Positions 24,653 to 33,727 of a DNA stretch of 64,000 nucleotides are shown here, in pieces; position 1 is the first letter of the stretch, and each line of letters begins with the position of its first letter. Position numbers and translations under genes: made by a program. Source of the stretch: Gallalistipes aquisgranensis (GTDB lineage: Bacteria; Bacteroidota; Bacteroidia; Bacteroidales; Rikenellaceae); NCBI RefSeq assembly GCF_014982715.1, contig NZ_JADCJY010000002.1, positions 434,001-498,000 of the forward strand, read 5' to 3'. The notes under the pieces are model-generated. The model made no database searches. It worked only from the letters and a program-made list of their open reading frames with translations, and had not been told where the DNA came from.

Positions 24653-26809
24653 TTATTCGTCCTTGTCCGTGTCGGAATAGGCTTTGAGGAGCTTCTCCTG
24701 CACGTCGGCGGGAACCTGCTCATAGGAGGTGAACTTCATGGTGTAGGTGGCCCGTCCGTTGGTCAGCGAACTGAGAGTGGTGGAATAACGGTACATTTCC
24801 GCCAGCGGGACGCGGGCCGTAAGGCGGTCGAATCCCTTGTCGGAAGTCATGCCCTCGATCATGGCGCGGCGGTTCTGCAGGTCGCTCATCACGTCGCCCA
24901 TCTTGTCCGAAGGGACGAGCACTTCGACGCTGTAAATGGGTTCCATGATCTTCGGACCCGCCTTTTTGAAGGCCTCCTTGAAGGCGTTCCGGCCGGCCAG
25001 CTTGAAGGAAATTTCGTTCGAGTCCACGGGATGCATCTTGCCGTCGTAGACCACCACGCGGATATCGCGGGCATAGGAGCCGGTCAACGGGCCTTCGTCC
25101 ATCTTCTCCATCACGCCCTTGAGGATGGCGGGCAGGAAGCGGGCGTCGATCGCGCCGCCCACGATGGCGCTGTAAAACTGGAGCGTGCCGCCCCATTCGA
25201 GCTGGTATTCCTCCTTGTTCTTGACGTTGACCACCAGCTCCCGGCCCTCCACCTTGTATTTCGAAGGTTCGGGCATGCCTTCGTAGTAGGGTTCGATCAC
25301 CAGATGCACCTCACCGAACTGCCCGGCGCCTCCCGACTGCTTCTTGTGACGGTAGTCGGCGGCGGCCACCTTGGTGATGGTCTCGCGGTAAGGGATCTTC
25401 GGGGCGAAGAACTCCACGTCGAGTTTGTACTGGTTGGCCAGCGTGGTTTTCAGAATGTTCAGGTGGTGTTCTCCCTGGCCCTGTATGATGGTCTGCTTGA
25501 GTTCTTTGGAGTAGTCCACCAGGATGGTCGGGTCCTCGTAGCGGGCCTTGTTCAGCGCATCGCCCAACTTCTCGTCCTCGCCCGTTTTCGTGGAGCGGAC
25601 GGCGGCCCGGTAACGGGGTTCCGGGAAGACGATCGGGGCGATCGTGACGGGAGCCGACGGGGCGCAGAGCGTGTCGTTCGTGCGGGTGCCTTTCAGTTTT
25701 ACGGTGCAGCCGATATCGCCCGCCATCATTTCGCTCACCTTGATGCGGTTCTTCCCGGCTACGGCGAACAGCTGGGAGATCTTTTCGCGGCTGCCCGTGC
25801 GGGTGTTCAGCAGCTCCATGCCTTCGGTGAGCCGGCCCCGGATCAGGCGGAAATAACTGATTTCACCCAGATGGGGCTCGATGGCGCTCTTGAAGACGAA
25901 CAGGGCGGTCGGACCCTCGACGTCGGCAGCCACCTCTTCTCCCTCCACGGTGCGGAAATTGGGAGCCTTGAGCGGGCCGGGGGCTACGTTGATGATGAAC
26001 TCCATCAGGCGCTTGGTGCCGATGTCCTTCTTGCCCGAAGCGCAGAACACGGGCATCAGATCGCGTTTGGCCAGACCGATTTTCAATCCCGAGCGCATTT
26101 CGTCCTGCGTGAGGCTGCCCTTTTCGAAGTAGAGTTCCATCAGCCCCTCGTCGTTTTCGGCGGCCGCCTCGACCAGCGTGTTGTTGAGCTCTTTGGCCCG
26201 TTCCATCTCCGATTCGGGGATTTCCATCTCCTCGCGGATGCCCGTATCGTCCTTGAACTTGTACATTTTCATCATCAGCACGTCGATGAAAGTGTCGAAG
26301 CCGGGGCCCGGGTTGACCGGATACTGCACGATCACCGGCTTGACATGCGACGAGGATTCGATCGACTCCATAGTCGCCTCCCAGCTGGCCTTTTCGGCGT
26401 CGAGCTGATTGACCAGCGCGATGATCGGTTTCTCCTGTGCACGGGCGTAACGGGCCTGTATCTCGGAGCCCACCTCGAATCCGTTCTGTGCGTTGAAGAC
26501 CATCACACCCACGTCGGCCACCTTGAAGGCGGAAAAGAGTCCTCCGCAGAAGTCGTCCGATCCCGGGGTGTCGATGATGTTGAGCTTGCGTCCCATGAAC
26601 TCCGTGAAGAGGATCGTCGGATAGATCGAACGCTTGTAGAGATGTTCCAACTCGGTGTTGTCGGAGAGGGTGTTGTCCGTCTCGATACTACCCCTGCGGT
26701 CTATGACCTTACCCTCGAAGGCCATGGCTTCGGCAAGGGTAGTTTTTCCGGAGCCCGGCGCTCCGATCAGCACGATGTTCTTGATCTCGTTGGTCTGGTA
26801 TGTCTTCAT
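24653..26809 (-). CDS. EF-G paralogue (EF-G2 type, degenerate GTPase site)
   Basis: 718 aa translation-factor family protein with all five EF-G domains. P-loop GAPGSGKT (16-23) is intact, but G3 reads DTPGSDDF: the catalytic His of DTPGHVDF is Ser 84. Switch I (RGITI in EF-G) reads YKRSIYPTI, and G4 NKxD is NQLD. Domain IV tip region PYRETI and KKQSGGAGQFGEV are conserved. A paralogue in Bacteroides thetaiotaomicron (EF-G2) is reported to support translation without GTP hydrolysis during starvation, and this protein closely resembles it as I recall. It stands alone, with a variant -7 box at 26846-26853 and a terminator. Canonical EF-G must be elsewhere. Confidence 0.92.
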   Translation of the reverse strand: MKTYQTNEIKNIVLIGAPGSGKTTLAEAMAFEGKVIDRRGSIETDNTLSDNTELEHLYKRSIYPTILFTEFMGRKLNIIDTPGSDDFCGGLFSAFKVADVGVMVFNAQNGFEVGSEIQARYARAQEKPIIALVNQLDAEKASWEATMESIESSSHVKPVIVQYPVNPGPGFDTFIDVLMMKMYKFKDDTGIREEMEIPESEMERAKELNNTLVEAAAENDEGLMELYFEKGSLTQDEMRSGLKIGLAKRDLMPVFCASGKKDIGTKRLMEFIINVAPGPLKAPNFRTVEGEEVAADVEGPTALFVFKSAIEPHLGEISYFRLIRGRLTEGMELLNTRTGSREKISQLFAVAGKNRIKVSEMMAGDIGCTVKLKGTRTNDTLCAPSAPVTIAPIVFPEPRYRAAVRSTKTGEDEKLGDALNKARYEDPTILVDYSKELKQTIIQGQGEHHLNILKTTLANQYKLDVEFFAPKIPYRETITKVAAADYRHKKQSGGAGQFGEVHLVIEPYYEGMPEPSKYKVEGRELVVNVKNKEEYQLEWGGTLQFYSAIVGGAIDARFLPAILKGVMEKMDEGPLTGSYARDIRVVVYDGKMHPVDSNEISFKLAGRNAFKEAFKKAGPKIMEPIYSVEVLVPSDKMGDVMSDLQNRRAMIEGMTSDKGFDRLTARVPLAEMYRYSTTLSSLTNGRATYTMKFTSYEQVPADVQEKLLKAYSDTDKDE

Positions 26810-26845
26810 CGCCGATATGGTTTTAAAGTTTTAGAATTAGGTTCC

Positions 26846-26853
26846 TAAATATA
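26846..26853 (-). promoter_or_regulatory. Variant -7 box (TATATTTA) of the EF-G paralogue
   Basis: One base off TAnnTTTG, 37 bases before the ATG at 26809. Confidence 0.35.
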
Positions 26854-26905
26854 GAAAATATAATGGAAAATTCATAATCATTCCCGATAATTGTCGTTTT
26901 TGAAT

Positions 26906-26913
26906 TACTTTTA
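26906..26913 (+). promoter_or_regulatory. Variant -7 box (TACTTTTA) of the S41 protease gene
   Basis: One base off TAnnTTTG, 26 bases before the TTG start at 26939; divergent from the EF-G paralogue. Confidence 0.35.
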
Positions 26914-26938
26914 CGGTCAGGTTTAAAAATCGGAAAGG

Positions 26939-28351
26939 TTGGAACGTTTTGCTATATATATAGGCAGGGTCGCGGTGTCGGCGGCGGCTTTGCTTGCTTT
27001 GGCTGGGTGCCGGAAGGGCGAATCCGTGGTCCGGGACACCGATAAAATAGACCGGTGGGTGTATCGGACTCTTGCGGAGAACTACCTGTGGAGTTCGCAG
27101 ATGGCTCCCCTCGAAACCACCGATCCCTCGATGAGCCCGGAGCGCTATTTCGAAACGCTCCGCTACCGGGCCGACCGTTCGGTGGCCGTGGCCGACGACA
27201 TCTACGGCGACCGTTTCTCGGCACTGAAGTATGCGGGTCCGGCCACACGCGGCGGAGAGTCCTTCTCCGATACGAAGAAGACCGATTTCGGTTTCGAGGT
27301 ACGCTATTTCACGGGCAGCGACGGGATACGGTTCTGCCAGATACTCTATGTGCTGCCCGGCTCCCCGGCCGAGAGGGCCGGTATCCGGCGGGGAGACCGT
27401 TTCAACGGGATCGACGCATCGACCATGCCGATGAGCCGGTCGGTCTATTCGTCGCTGATGGCTGCGCAGCGGGTGACGCTTCGTTTCAACTATCCGCAGA
27501 AGAGGGACGTGACGCTGGAAAAAGGGGAGTATTACGATACGCCGGTGCTGTACCGGGCCGTTTTCGAAACCTCGCCGCGGACGGGGTACCTCGTCTTCAA
27601 TCATTTCACGCCCGGGGAGGGAGACCGTTTCCTGAACGAACTGGATGATGCTTTCCGCTATTTCCGGGAACAGGGGATCGCCCATTTGGTGCTCGACCTG
27701 CGGTACAACGGCGGCGGGGAGCTGACGGTAGCCCGCCGGCTGGCCAGTCTGATCGCGCGGCGGGAGATGCTGGGACAGGTGCTGGTCTATAAGGAATATA
27801 ACCGCTGTTTCGGGAATCCGGCCGCCTTCGAGGCGGAGCGGTTCCTCTCGGAGGGGGAAATCGGGCCGTACAACGCCGATGTGCGGCGCCTGTGCGTAAT
27901 CACTTCGGAGAATACGGCGTCCGCCAGCGAACTGATCATTCACGGGCTGAAACCCTATTACGGGGAGGACCTGATCGTGATCGGCGAGACAACCGTGGGA
28001 AAGAACGTCGGCGGGGTGGAGATCACCAACAGCCGCTACGAATGGGAGGTGCATCCGATCACCGTCCGGATCTACGACCGGGACAAGGTCTCCGGATACG
28101 AGACGGGCATCGTGCCGGAACTGCCCGAGTTGGCTGAAGCCACCTACGACCGTCCCGATATCGGGGCGTTGGGCGACGCGGAGAACGATCCCCTGCTTCG
28201 CCGTGCGCTCGCCCGGCTGACGGGCGGCGAAGCAGCGTCGGCCGGCCTTCTCTCCCTGCAGGGATCGGTTCCGGTCCGGAGCGGGGGAGGGGCGACGGAA
28301 ACTTCCCTGCCCGAACGGGGCCTGATCGAAGCCCGGAGGGCGGTTTACTGA
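26939..28351 (+). CDS. S41-family C-terminal-processing protease lipoprotein
   Basis: 470 aa from a TTG start. Lipoprotein signal ALLALAGC (Cys 24), a helical region resembling the N-terminal domain of Bacteroidetes S41 lipoproteins (WVYRTLAENYLWSSQM), a PDZ-like domain (about 95-185, with LPGSPAERAGIRRGDRFNGI) and the S41 core LVLDLRYNGGGEL, catalytic Ser in SENTASASEL (about 327) and Lys in TTVGKNVG (about 354). Predicted outer-membrane or periplasmic protease trimming proteins from the C-terminus. It ends before a perfect palindromic terminator. Confidence 0.9.
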   Translation: MERFAIYIGRVAVSAAALLALAGCRKGESVVRDTDKIDRWVYRTLAENYLWSSQMAPLETTDPSMSPERYFETLRYRADRSVAVADDIYGDRFSALKYAGPATRGGESFSDTKKTDFGFEVRYFTGSDGIRFCQILYVLPGSPAERAGIRRGDRFNGIDASTMPMSRSVYSSLMAAQRVTLRFNYPQKRDVTLEKGEYYDTPVLYRAVFETSPRTGYLVFNHFTPGEGDRFLNELDDAFRYFREQGIAHLVLDLRYNGGGELTVARRLASLIARREMLGQVLVYKEYNRCFGNPAAFEAERFLSEGEIGPYNADVRRLCVITSENTASASELIIHGLKPYYGEDLIVIGETTVGKNVGGVEITNSRYEWEVHPITVRIYDRDKVSGYETGIVPELPELAEATYDRPDIGALGDAENDPLLRRALARLTGGEAASAGLLSLQGSVPVRSGGGATETSLPERGLIEARRAVY

Positions 28352-28395
28352 GGTCCGGTGACGGCCGGGACTCTCGGTACCGAAGGCGTGCATGA

Positions 28396-28431
28396 AACAG
28401 AAAAGGCATCCGTACGGATGCCTTTTCTGTT
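28396..28431. terminator. Perfect palindromic bidirectional terminator
   Basis: The 36 bases are fully self-complementary (arms of 18, starting AACAGAAAAGGCATCCGT), with A-rich and T-rich ends, and lie between the convergent S41 protease and metalloprotease genes. Confidence 0.85.
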
Positions 28432-28448
28432 TTCGGACCCGACGGGTC

Positions 28449-31076
28449 CTATTTGTTTTTCAGCGCTTTGTTGACCTGCAACAGGAGTGCCTGATAGTGC
28501 AGTCTGTCGTCGCCGGAAGCGGTGGCCGCTTTCGAGGAGGCCAGTTTCTGGATTTTGTAGGCCATGTCGAGCAGGTAGAGCTTCGAATTGTCGATGCTGT
28601 TCGTGTTGACGTTCTGCATGAATCCGTAGCTGTATCCGAAGGTGTTCAGGCGCATCTGGGCCGCTACGTATCCTTCGCCCTTTTCCTGTTCCACGCGGCG
28701 CAGCAGGTCGGCGTATTTTCTGACCAAACCGGTCTGATCGAGGTCGTACGCGATGATTTCATCTACCGAGGGAGTGTAGGCCAGGTCGTTCAGAAGCAGC
28801 AGGCTACCGCCTTTCTTATCCTCGAACGGTTCGACGGCCATGGTGGCCAGGAAGTTTTGCAGCGCCATGTCTCCGGCGGTGAGCCGGCGTCCCTTCAGCG
28901 AATTTTCGAACGCATTCAGGTAAAGGTCGTTCATGAACTCCTTGAGCGAGTAGGGGTTGTCGGAGATGTGGGCCGAAAGCAGGACATTCTTGACCAGTTT
29001 CTTCAGATCGGAGGCCACTTTGTCGCGCAGGAGCGTAGTCGGGTCGACGGACAGGGAGAGGTTTTTCCGCAGCTCCTGGTTGTTCAGCCAGTCGGCGTTG
29101 CGGTATTCGTTCATCACCCAGGCGAGAGACTGTTTCTGCACCTCTTTGGGGACGGAGAGGTGACGGTCTCCCTTCGTGCCGTCCTTCACTTCGGTCAGAT
29201 AGATACCGCCCACGTTGTACATCACATTGCGGATGTAGCGGTAATACTGGTTGACGATGTGCGAATAGATTTCGTCGCGGTAGGTGAAGTCGTCGTCGTT
29301 CTTCACCCAGCCGTTGTAGTTGGCCAGGATGTATTTGAGGTTGGCGATGCCGTAGGCTCCCGCTTTCATCGGGTCGTCGCCCAGATCCTCTTCGAGGGCG
29401 CTCGGGTCGTAGCGGGCGAAGATCTGCTGGCGGCCGTACCGGTAGAGCGGATCGCCGGCCTTTTCATCCACCCAGCTTTCCACGGTGGCCTTCTCGTCCC
29501 AGGCCGAAGTGGCTCCTTCGACGGGCTGATAGCTCCACTTGACGAGGAAATAGTCGCCGATACCCAGAGCGGGCGGATTCAGGTTGACACCCTTGTCCTG
29601 CGGCTGGGCCACATAGTTGAACCGTGCGTAGTCCATGATCGTGGGGGTCGTTCCGTACTTTTGGGTGAAGGTCACCGAGCGGAGCGAATCCACGGGGAAG
29701 GCGGACGATGCCCCCATGTTGTGCATGAAGCCGAGGCAGTGTCCCACTTCGTGTGCGATGACGTATTGCAGCGACTCCCGCAGTTTCTCGTCGGTCAGCT
29801 TGCCTGTCCGGATCGACGGGTCGAGCTGCGCGGTCTGCACGTAGCGCCACTGGTTGGTCAGTTTGATGACGTCGTTATAGACCAGTACGGTGGCATTGAT
29901 GATTTCGCCGGTGGTCGGGTCTACCCATGAGGGACCCATGGCGTTTTCGGTGGTCGAGGGAAGGAAGCGGATGCAGGAGTATTTCAGGTTGTCCGGGTCG
30001 AATTCCGGATCATCCTTCGGGAAATCCCTCACCTGGATCGCGTTTTTGAATCCGATCGCTTCGAAGGCCTTGTTCCAGCTCAGAGTTCCCTCCTTGACGG
30101 GCTCTTTCCAGCTTTCCGGGAAGGCGCTGTCGATGTAGAACACGATCGGTTTGGCCGGTTCCACCAGCTCCCCGCGCTTGTAGGCCTCCGGATCGGAGGG
30201 CTCTATCCTCCAGCGGTTGGCGAACGAGTAGTTGAGCGAACCGTCCCGTTTCGTGGTGAAATGGAGCTTGTCCGTGGGGAAAACGCCCACCCGGGAGTCG
30301 GCGATGCGGGGCGTCATCTTCTTTTCGGGCAGCAGCAGGATCGACCGCGTGACCTTTGCGGTGACCGGTTCATTCTCGACGAATGTGAAAAAAAGGAACT
30401 TGATCGACACGTCGTAGGAGAGGGTCGATTTGATCGACACGTTGTCGTCGAAAGCCTTGATCTCGCCAAGCATGGAGTTGTTGCCTTTATAATTTCCCGT
30501 TACGTTCAGAATGCCGTAGTTGCCCAGGAAACTGAAAGGCTTGTAGTCGGAGAGGAACATGCCGGTCATGTCGATCACTACGGCCGTACTGTCTTTGTTC
30601 CATGCTTCGATCTTGTTCTTGGAAATGATGGAGCTGCCGTAATTCTTGCTTATGGCCTCTTTCAGGGCGGAGTTGTCCGCATCGACGGTGACCCCTACGT
30701 TCAGCTGTTTGAGCAGGACCAGAGAATCTTCCAGAATGAACTGCACGTGAAGCGGGTCTTTCTCCTTGTAACCCACGGTACCGAACGCCTGTTCCGAGAT
30801 TTCGGTCAGGGTGGAGGCCATCAGCATTTCGCGGCCCAGGGTCGTCATCGGAATTTCGAAATAGAGTTTCTCTTTCACCTTGTGCAGGGTGATGAAGTTG
30901 CTTTTGGACGTGGTGGCGTCTTTCAGCAGCTTTTCGTAGGCGCTGGGTTTCGGCGTCTCTTTTTTCTCCGTTTCGGTTTTGGCCTCGGCTTTTTTCTTTC
31001 CGAACAGCTGGGCCGAGGCTTCCGGCTGGAAGGCGACGGCCAGCAGGGCTGTCAGCAGAATCAGTGATTTTTTCAT
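28449..31076 (-). CDS. Large zinc metalloprotease of the SusCD locus (DUF5117/DUF5118-like)
   Basis: 875 aa, exported (signal peptide about 1-22, SASAQ). Zinc site HEVGHCLGFMH with ligands His 442, 446 and 452 and catalytic Glu 443, and a downstream Met-turn TIMDYARF (Met 481), the metzincin arrangement. N-terminal DUF5118-like region (SAYEKLLKDATTSKSNFITL), central DUF5117-like region, C-terminal all-alpha domain. Last gene of the ECF-regulated locus, 87 bases after the lipoprotein gene. Likely digests protein at the cell surface or in the periplasm for uptake by the SusCD pair; this is inferred from order. Confidence 0.9.
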   Translation of the reverse strand: MKKSLILLTALLAVAFQPEASAQLFGKKKAEAKTETEKKETPKPSAYEKLLKDATTSKSNFITLHKVKEKLYFEIPMTTLGREMLMASTLTEISEQAFGTVGYKEKDPLHVQFILEDSLVLLKQLNVGVTVDADNSALKEAISKNYGSSIISKNKIEAWNKDSTAVVIDMTGMFLSDYKPFSFLGNYGILNVTGNYKGNNSMLGEIKAFDDNVSIKSTLSYDVSIKFLFFTFVENEPVTAKVTRSILLLPEKKMTPRIADSRVGVFPTDKLHFTTKRDGSLNYSFANRWRIEPSDPEAYKRGELVEPAKPIVFYIDSAFPESWKEPVKEGTLSWNKAFEAIGFKNAIQVRDFPKDDPEFDPDNLKYSCIRFLPSTTENAMGPSWVDPTTGEIINATVLVYNDVIKLTNQWRYVQTAQLDPSIRTGKLTDEKLRESLQYVIAHEVGHCLGFMHNMGASSAFPVDSLRSVTFTQKYGTTPTIMDYARFNYVAQPQDKGVNLNPPALGIGDYFLVKWSYQPVEGATSAWDEKATVESWVDEKAGDPLYRYGRQQIFARYDPSALEEDLGDDPMKAGAYGIANLKYILANYNGWVKNDDDFTYRDEIYSHIVNQYYRYIRNVMYNVGGIYLTEVKDGTKGDRHLSVPKEVQKQSLAWVMNEYRNADWLNNQELRKNLSLSVDPTTLLRDKVASDLKKLVKNVLLSAHISDNPYSLKEFMNDLYLNAFENSLKGRRLTAGDMALQNFLATMAVEPFEDKKGGSLLLLNDLAYTPSVDEIIAYDLDQTGLVRKYADLLRRVEQEKGEGYVAAQMRLNTFGYSYGFMQNVNTNSIDNSKLYLLDMAYKIQKLASSKAATASGDDRLHYQALLLQVNKALKNK

Positions 31077-31163
31077 ATAAAAAGGTTAAAGTTTGAATGC
31101 GGTCGGAAGGTCGGATTGCCAAAAATAGAAAATTTTTCCGGCAATCCGACACTTGTGTTTCCT

Positions 31164-32084
31164 TTATTCCTGCGGGCCATGCTCGATGGCTTCCAAGTCG
31201 ATTCCGTAGGCGTTTTTCAGATGATCGGCCACCATGTTCCGGCAGGTGTGGATCAGCGGATAGTTGGCCGCGGGATATTTCGCCTCCAGTTCCTCCCGGT
31301 CGTACCGCATGCACAGGAACAGGTAGAGCCTGTATGTATAGGCCGGGGTGAACGTGGAGATCGTCCCGTAAAAATAGTCGCTGAATTCATAGGCATCGTC
31401 CTTGAGCTCTCCGGGGAATCCCCTTTTCCAGTAGTGGTTGGGATCGTCCAGCTGATAACTGCCGGTGACGATCGCCGTTTTGAAGTCGAACTGATCGAAG
31501 AATCCGTCGGGCTCCGTGATCTTGCCTTTGTTGTAGGCCTCCGGGAGAATCTGCATCAGCGTCCTGACCCGGTACTCCTTCAGTTTTTCCGGATCGGTGG
31601 GGAACGTCGGGTTGTTGTCGTTTAAAATCGAACTCACCCAGAAGTCGATTCCGCTGGTGTAATTCAACAGGAACGCGTTGCCGTAGTTGGCCGCGGAATA
31701 GCCGTAGAAGTTGTAGACCAGGTAATAGAACGGCTTGAAGACCCCTTTTATGGCCGAAGGATTGAGATACCGGAAAATGTGGTCTCTCATGAAATTCATG
31801 TGGGCCTCCGCCTGCTGGTCGGTCAGTCCTTCGCCCGAATTGTTGCCGTTCAGTGAGTACCAGCTCCGGTTCAGGTCCATGGAGTCGATGTCCTTGTAGA
31901 TCAGGTATACGCCGTATTGGTCGTGTATTTCTTCGGCGAACCGGTCCCATTCGGCGTCTCCCTGCGGGAATTCGAACCGGTTGGCGATCATGGGCGCGTC
32001 GGACGGCGTGATCGGGTCCTCCTTGTAACAGGAGGTGAGCAGGGCGGCTCCTGCCAGTATCAGATATATGAAACGATTTTTCAT
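31164..32084 (-). CDS. SusCD-associated lipoprotein, no HExxH motif
   Basis: 306 aa. Signal peptide MKNRFIYLILAGAALLTSC (lipid Cys 19). Layout and position (directly after SusD, with FAEEIHDQYGVYLIYK near residue 50) resemble substrate-import-associated zinc metallohydrolase lipoproteins (TIGR04549-like), which carry HExxH; here I find no HExxH anywhere in the chain. It is either a different surface-binding family or a catalytically degenerate member. The C-terminal half is aromatic-rich (TFTPAYTYRLYLFLCMRYD), consistent with ligand binding. Follows susD by 25 bases. Confidence 0.75.
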   Translation of the reverse strand: MKNRFIYLILAGAALLTSCYKEDPITPSDAPMIANRFEFPQGDAEWDRFAEEIHDQYGVYLIYKDIDSMDLNRSWYSLNGNNSGEGLTDQQAEAHMNFMRDHIFRYLNPSAIKGVFKPFYYLVYNFYGYSAANYGNAFLLNYTSGIDFWVSSILNDNNPTFPTDPEKLKEYRVRTLMQILPEAYNKGKITEPDGFFDQFDFKTAIVTGSYQLDDPNHYWKRGFPGELKDDAYEFSDYFYGTISTFTPAYTYRLYLFLCMRYDREELEAKYPAANYPLIHTCRNMVADHLKNAYGIDLEAIEHGPQE

Positions 32085-32109
32085 GGTTTTTCGTGTGTTG
32101 ATGGGGTTG

Positions 32110-33714
32110 TTACTCTACGGGTTGTTTTCCGGAAGTCAGCCGGTTCTGAACCAGACCCCGGTTTTTGGCCAATACCTCTTCGGGGATCGGCAGCGTATAG
32201 GCCGGGTCGTTTTTCATCAATACCTGAACGACGGCCGGACCGGTAAAATTGCCCAGAGCATCCGTTTTACGGTACCGGTGGGTGATCTCCGGCATTCCGT
32301 AGCGGCGCAGGTCGAACCAGCGGTGGTTCTCGAAACACAATTCGGCCCGGCGTTCCCGGCGGATTCTCTCTATCAGGGCGTCACCCGAGAGATCGGACAG
32401 CGACAGCGGGGTGAATTCGCCCTGTTTGATCCGTTTTTCCAGCAGGTCGTTCAGAGCGTCCAGCGCCGTCTGGTCGTCCAGTTCGGGGTCCATGGCCGCT
32501 GCTTCCGCCAGGTTCAGGTAGGCTTCCGACAACCGGAAGGCCCGGGCGAAAGAGCTCGATTCGGGCAGGGTGCTGGTGGGCAGGAACGGAATCGCTTTGC
32601 CGTAAGCCAGGAAAATGGTGTCTTTCTGATAGGCGCCTTCCCTGAAAATATAGAAATCCTTTCTCAGGTCGTTCTCCCCGAAACATGCGATCAACTCTTT
32701 GGTGGCGTTGAAATACATGCCGCTCGGTCCTCCGTTGCTGTAATCGAACTGCGAGGAGTTGAACGTTTTGCCTACATAGTTGTAGTAGTCCGTGGTTTTC
32801 CCGTACAGCCAGATCGTTTCGGGCGAATCGGGAGAGATGATTCCGTAATAGGTCCTTTTGTTCGAGGCGTCGGGCGTGACGGGAGCCGGCAGCGAATTGA
32901 GGTCCAGCAGTGAGAAGCTCCAGTCGTGGATCACTTTTCCGGCATATTCGGCCGCTCCTTTCCAGTTTTCCATGTAGAGGTAGACCCGGGACAGGAGCAG
33001 CTGCGCCATGGGCAGGCTGACGCGGTAGTCGGGGCGGTATTGCTCGGACTCCGGGATCGACCGGAAATATCTCTCCGAATCCAGCAGGTCGGATACGATC
33101 TGTTCGTACACCTCCCGGACGCTGTTTCTGGGGACATCCAGTCCTTCGATGTTGCTGTCGGTTTTCAGCGGTACGCCGGGTGCCTCCGGATTGTAGTTGT
33201 ACGGCTCCCCGAAAATATTTACTAAACTAAAATAATAAAATGCACGTAAAGCGTAGGCCTGGGCTTTCACCCGGTTCTTGTCGTTGTCGCTTCCGGTCAC
33301 TTTGTCCACATAGTCGAGCGCGGCATTGGCGCCGAGGATCAGTTCGTAATGGTACTGCCACAGATTGTGGTAATATCCGCCGTAGGACCCTGCGAACTCC
33401 CGGTACTGGGTAAACATGTCGGGCTGCCAGGAATAGATGGCCAGGGATGCCCGCATGGAGGTGAGGTCGAAAGAGTAGACGCTTCCCGGCTGCATGGTGA
33501 AGGTGATGTCGTCGTCCAGCAGGTTCAGCATGGCGGTGATGTCGGTGTAGAGTTCGGTGGGCCGGGGATAGGCGGTTCCCAGCAGCATGTCGTCGATGCT
33601 CTGCACGTCTTGCGGGACGAAATACTGCTGCGACTGGGGCTCCAGGAAATCGCCGCAGGAGGTGCAGAGTCCCAGCGTGAACAAAAAGGTCGTTATTTTG
33701 AGATTGATTTTCAT
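32110..33714 (-). CDS. SusD/RagB-family nutrient-binding outer-membrane lipoprotein
   Basis: 534 aa. Lipoprotein signal ending LGLCTSC (Cys 20). SusD-type helical core with TPR-like pairs: KAQAYALRAFYYFSLVNIFG, then the usual LLLSRVYLYMENWKGAAEYA and C-terminal RRERRAELCFENHRWFDLRR and YTLPIPEEVLAKN blocks. It caps the SusC pore and captures substrate. 13 bases after susC. Ligand cannot be predicted; the neighbouring metalloprotease favours peptides. Confidence 0.95.
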   Translation of the reverse strand: MKINLKITTFLFTLGLCTSCGDFLEPQSQQYFVPQDVQSIDDMLLGTAYPRPTELYTDITAMLNLLDDDITFTMQPGSVYSFDLTSMRASLAIYSWQPDMFTQYREFAGSYGGYYHNLWQYHYELILGANAALDYVDKVTGSDNDKNRVKAQAYALRAFYYFSLVNIFGEPYNYNPEAPGVPLKTDSNIEGLDVPRNSVREVYEQIVSDLLDSERYFRSIPESEQYRPDYRVSLPMAQLLLSRVYLYMENWKGAAEYAGKVIHDWSFSLLDLNSLPAPVTPDASNKRTYYGIISPDSPETIWLYGKTTDYYNYVGKTFNSSQFDYSNGGPSGMYFNATKELIACFGENDLRKDFYIFREGAYQKDTIFLAYGKAIPFLPTSTLPESSSFARAFRLSEAYLNLAEAAAMDPELDDQTALDALNDLLEKRIKQGEFTPLSLSDLSGDALIERIRRERRAELCFENHRWFDLRRYGMPEITHRYRKTDALGNFTGPAVVQVLMKNDPAYTLPIPEEVLAKNRGLVQNRLTSGKQPVE

Positions 33715-33727
33715 GTCTTTGTGTTTT

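Noticed and set aside
24539-26848. 769-codon plus-strand open frame over the EF-G paralogue
   Set aside because: Antisense shadow; no domain, and the minus-strand product is a clear translation factor.
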